In this document: in pieces, positions 62,128 through 64,000 of the stretch | Layout: each line of letters starts with the position of its first letter | Numbering within the stretch: position 1 is the stretch's first letter | Assembly: GCF_021442385.1 (NCBI RefSeq) | Contig: NZ_MUZA01000021.1 | Location: 1 to 64,000 of the forward strand | Direction: 5' to 3' | Length of the DNA stretch: 64,000 nt | DNA from: Micromonospora sp. MH99 | Lineage (GTDB): Bacteria > Actinomycetota > Actinomycetes > Mycobacteriales > Micromonosporaceae | The notes under the pieces: model-generated | The model's database searches: none | Seen by the model: only the letters and a program-made list of their open reading frames with translations | What the model was told of the DNA's origin: nothing | Translations under genes and position numbers: made by a program

Positions 62128-63918
62128 TCATGTCTTAACCAGTTGCGTCCAGGCCCGTTCACCGACGTGGCCCTCTACGCAGAACGAGATGCTGGACCGG
62201 TCTGGGTCGCCGCACTGCACCAGCCACTGTCCGTTCACCGCGAGGATCCGCTGTGCCCGGGTCGGCGGCGCGGCCCGTACCACCTCGGTGAACCAGGTAG
62301 ATGCCTTGCGCCGGACGGTCCGCCAACCGTCCGAGCCGCCGACCACCCGGAACATTCGCCCAACAGCATCGTCCAGCCCGCTCAGCTCGACGACCAGTTC
62401 ATCGGCAGGCATCTCAGGCTCGGTGCGCAGATACCGCACGCCCGGCTCGACCGCGAGCCGGTCCTGAAACGCGGACTGCTGCGGACCGACCAAAATAAGC
62501 ACTTCGCCGGTGCAGGCACAGGACGGGTCGTCGGGACAAGCTACGGGCGCCCTGGCGACCGCCGGGATGCGGGCTAAGTCGCCGGCCCACTGCTCGGCTA
62601 GGTGCTTCCAGCGGTGTGCCGGAAGTGCCGGGTCGGAGCCCGGCAATTCCTCCCACCACCCGGCACAAATCCGCGAGAGCTGCGCGGCCGCCGCTGGGTC
62701 GGTGATCCGTAGCACGGGTCGCAATTCGCCATCTTGTGCGGGCAAGCCGAACAGCCCGGCACCGACGGCGACCACCGGGCCATCATCGGTACTCGTAATG
62801 ATCATGTCAGCGACCGCAGTTGCCGGCTGCCTATTGAACTGCACTTTACCCGGCAACGAGTCGTCAGCGCGGATGGCGCTGATCGTGCGCGCGATGGCGG
62901 TGGCCGGCTGATCGTCGGCGCAGGACCAGAGCACGTCGCAGTGCACACCACGGCTTCGTAGCGCGAGCGCCGCGTCCTTCAACTCGACTGCGGCCGCCGG
63001 GTCCAGGTGGCCGGCGACCAGCAAGACACTGCCGCGCGCCCGTTGTAGCAACTCGGCCGTGACCGCGCGCCCCTGTGCTCCGTTCCACGTGAGGTCGGCG
63101 CAGCTCACGGCGGCCTTTGCGTACGGCTCGGCCCATTGCTGCACGACAGACTCGGTTTCGTCGTCGGGTTCGGCGGCCCGATCCGGAGTGCTCTGCATCA
63201 GCCGGCCGAGTGCGTCCTGGAATTCCTGATCCGCCTCAAACTGCGGGACCCGTTCGCGGACCTCCTGCAGGATCGTGCTGGTGAGGTGATGCCACTGGTA
63301 CGGGAGGCCAAACACCTTGCCGGCATCAAGATCCACTCGGATCGGCAGGTAGTGCAGGTCCTGGCTGACCCGGGTGGCCGAGTCGATCCAGCGAACCCAC
63401 TCATGCTGTTCGCCAGAACGCGGCAGCAGGCGCTCGGCCTCACCGCCGTTGACCTTCGTCCGGATCAACCGCGACTGCAGGGCCTGCCGACGTGGCACGC
63501 CTCGTGGCAGGCGTCGCAAACTGTTCGTGGTCACCAGATTCAGGTCCGAGGCCCGCGCCATCTGGCCGGTCAGCCGTTCGCGAACGATACGGGCGTGTGC
63601 GGTCCGGACCCGCAGCGGGCGTCGGCCCGTAGAGACCGTAGACCGACCTTCGGCGGTCACCAAATAGTAGATCTGGGTGTCTTTCTGGGCCATCGCGACC
63701 CAGCCTTCCTGGATCAACGTGACCAGACCCTCGGTGAGCAGCCGGAGGTGGACCTGGAAGATCTTCTCGAGCTCCCGGGATGTGCGGCCTCCGGTGTCGC
63801 TCGCCTCATAGATTGCCTTCAGCAGTAGTTCCTCAAACCTGCTGTACGGACGGCCGTGCGCCAATTCGTAGGTGACCACATACATCTGCAGCGGAACCAA
63901 GGTGCGGATCATCGTCAT
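62128..63918 (-). CDS. Unknown protein with winged-helix N-terminus and PLD-like core
   Basis: A 596-residue soluble protein. Residues 25-85 look like a winged helix (YSRFEELLLKAIYEASDTGG). From about residue 290 there is a phospholipase D-like alternation (RGSVLLVAGHLDPAAAVELK then ALRSRGVHCDVLWSC) without an HKD motif. A cysteine cluster CPDDPSCACTG lies near residue 480. The end WLVQCGDPDRSSISFCVEG may be a second small domain. GC is clearly lower than in neighbours. ATGA links it to an upstream gene at the window edge. Confidence 0.75.
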   Translation of the reverse strand: MTMIRTLVPLQMYVVTYELAHGRPYSRFEELLLKAIYEASDTGGRTSRELEKIFQVHLRLLTEGLVTLIQEGWVAMAQKDTQIYYLVTAEGRSTVSTGRRPLRVRTAHARIVRERLTGQMARASDLNLVTTNSLRRLPRGVPRRQALQSRLIRTKVNGGEAERLLPRSGEQHEWVRWIDSATRVSQDLHYLPIRVDLDAGKVFGLPYQWHHLTSTILQEVRERVPQFEADQEFQDALGRLMQSTPDRAAEPDDETESVVQQWAEPYAKAAVSCADLTWNGAQGRAVTAELLQRARGSVLLVAGHLDPAAAVELKDAALALRSRGVHCDVLWSCADDQPATAIARTISAIRADDSLPGKVQFNRQPATAVADMIITSTDDGPVVAVGAGLFGLPAQDGELRPVLRITDPAAAAQLSRICAGWWEELPGSDPALPAHRWKHLAEQWAGDLARIPAVARAPVACPDDPSCACTGEVLILVGPQQSAFQDRLAVEPGVRYLRTEPEMPADELVVELSGLDDAVGRMFRVVGGSDGWRTVRRKASTWFTEVVRAAPPTRAQRILAVNGQWLVQCGDPDRSSISFCVEGHVGERAWTQLVKT

Positions 63919-64000
63919 CCGAGGCTGCTTCCCACTCGGGTCAACTGTGGTCGCAGCAGGGTGTTACCTGGTGCGAAATCGGTCAGATCCGCCGGCATCC
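63915..64000 (-). CDS. C-terminal end of an upstream gene (partial)
   Basis: The minus-strand frame is open from base 64000 and reads ADLTDFAPGNTLLRPQLTRV...GSSLG to TGA at 63915-63917, overlapping the next ATG (ATGA). About 28 codons are visible. It is probably the end of a protein encoded in the same operon. Its identity cannot be given. Confidence 0.5.
   Translation of the reverse strand, partial: MPADLTDFAPGNTLLRPQLTRVGSSLG

Overview
The window is a high-GC (roughly 72%) stretch of an actinomycete chromosome. Gene content, codon use, frequent GTG starts and ATGA/GTGA/TGATG overlaps point to Micromonosporaceae (Micromonospora-like). Several blocks match the mycobacterial gene neighbourhoods mshB-Rv1171, fdxC-dapC, dapD/dapE and Rv1205 (LOG), so much of the left half is conserved core genome. 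No rRNA, tRNA, CRISPR array, transposase or integrase was recognised.

Layout. 1-4.3 kb: a UvrD/AdnA-type helicase running off the left edge and two tandem LOG-family genes. 4.3-6.5 kb: divergent dapE/dapD of lysine and cell-wall synthesis. 6.5-9.8 kb: a large secreted subtilase. 9.9-11.2 kb: a hexapeptide acetyltransferase and a DHFR-fold protein. 11.2-15.0 kb: the leftward operon fdxA-dapC-tyrA-SIMPL-kinase. 15-18.1 kb: an Rv0428c-type GNAT, two membrane proteins and mshB. 18.2-20.5 kb: an S9/DPP4-type peptidase followed by a hydrolase remnant. 21.4-25.4 kb: an ABC exporter with a NarL-type two-component pair. 25.4-27.1 kb: a lower-GC patch with a broken DUF1330 gene, a small kinase, an acidic protein and a VOC protein. 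27.2-33.3 kb: a dipeptide/oligopeptide ABC importer. 33.8-36.8 kb: tldD-tldE separated by a striking 62-bp tandem repeat. 37-40.9 kb: an Sdh1-type succinate dehydrogenase operon. 41-48.1 kb: a patchwork of small metabolic and unknown genes (MutT, PCD-like, PH domain, two methyltransferases, MFS, SRPBCC, VOC). 48.2-49.2 kb: ychF. 49.4-52.1 kb: a coupled six-gene type VII secretion / nuclease / nucleotidyltransferase cassette with a probable immunity gene. 52.1-54.6 kb: peptidase E, an unknown protein, and a SigE-type sigma factor with a one-pass partner. 54.8-58.3 kb: an FAD oxidoreductase and the alkylation-repair pair Ada-AlkA fusion plus Ogt. 58.3-62.1 kb: a heterodimeric ABC exporter. 62.1-64 kb: a lower-GC two-gene unit of unknown function running off the right edge.

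Most interesting: (i) the 49.4-52.1 kb cassette, where a truncated CpnT-type N-domain is translationally chained to a stand-alone DEDDh exonuclease and a stand-alone toxin-type nucleotidyltransferase followed by an immunity-like gene; (ii) the tldD-tldE 62-bp repeats, each encoding a 21-residue peptide joined by GTGA overlaps, so that copy number can change without breaking coupling; (iii) a family of intergenic hairpin elements with outer GATC arms, one of which lies in frame inside the Ada-AlkA gene; (iv) a 708-bp segment bounded by a duplication of the ychF 3' end; (v) two copies of a GCAACC-type operator between SRPBCC and VOC genes with no regulator gene nearby.
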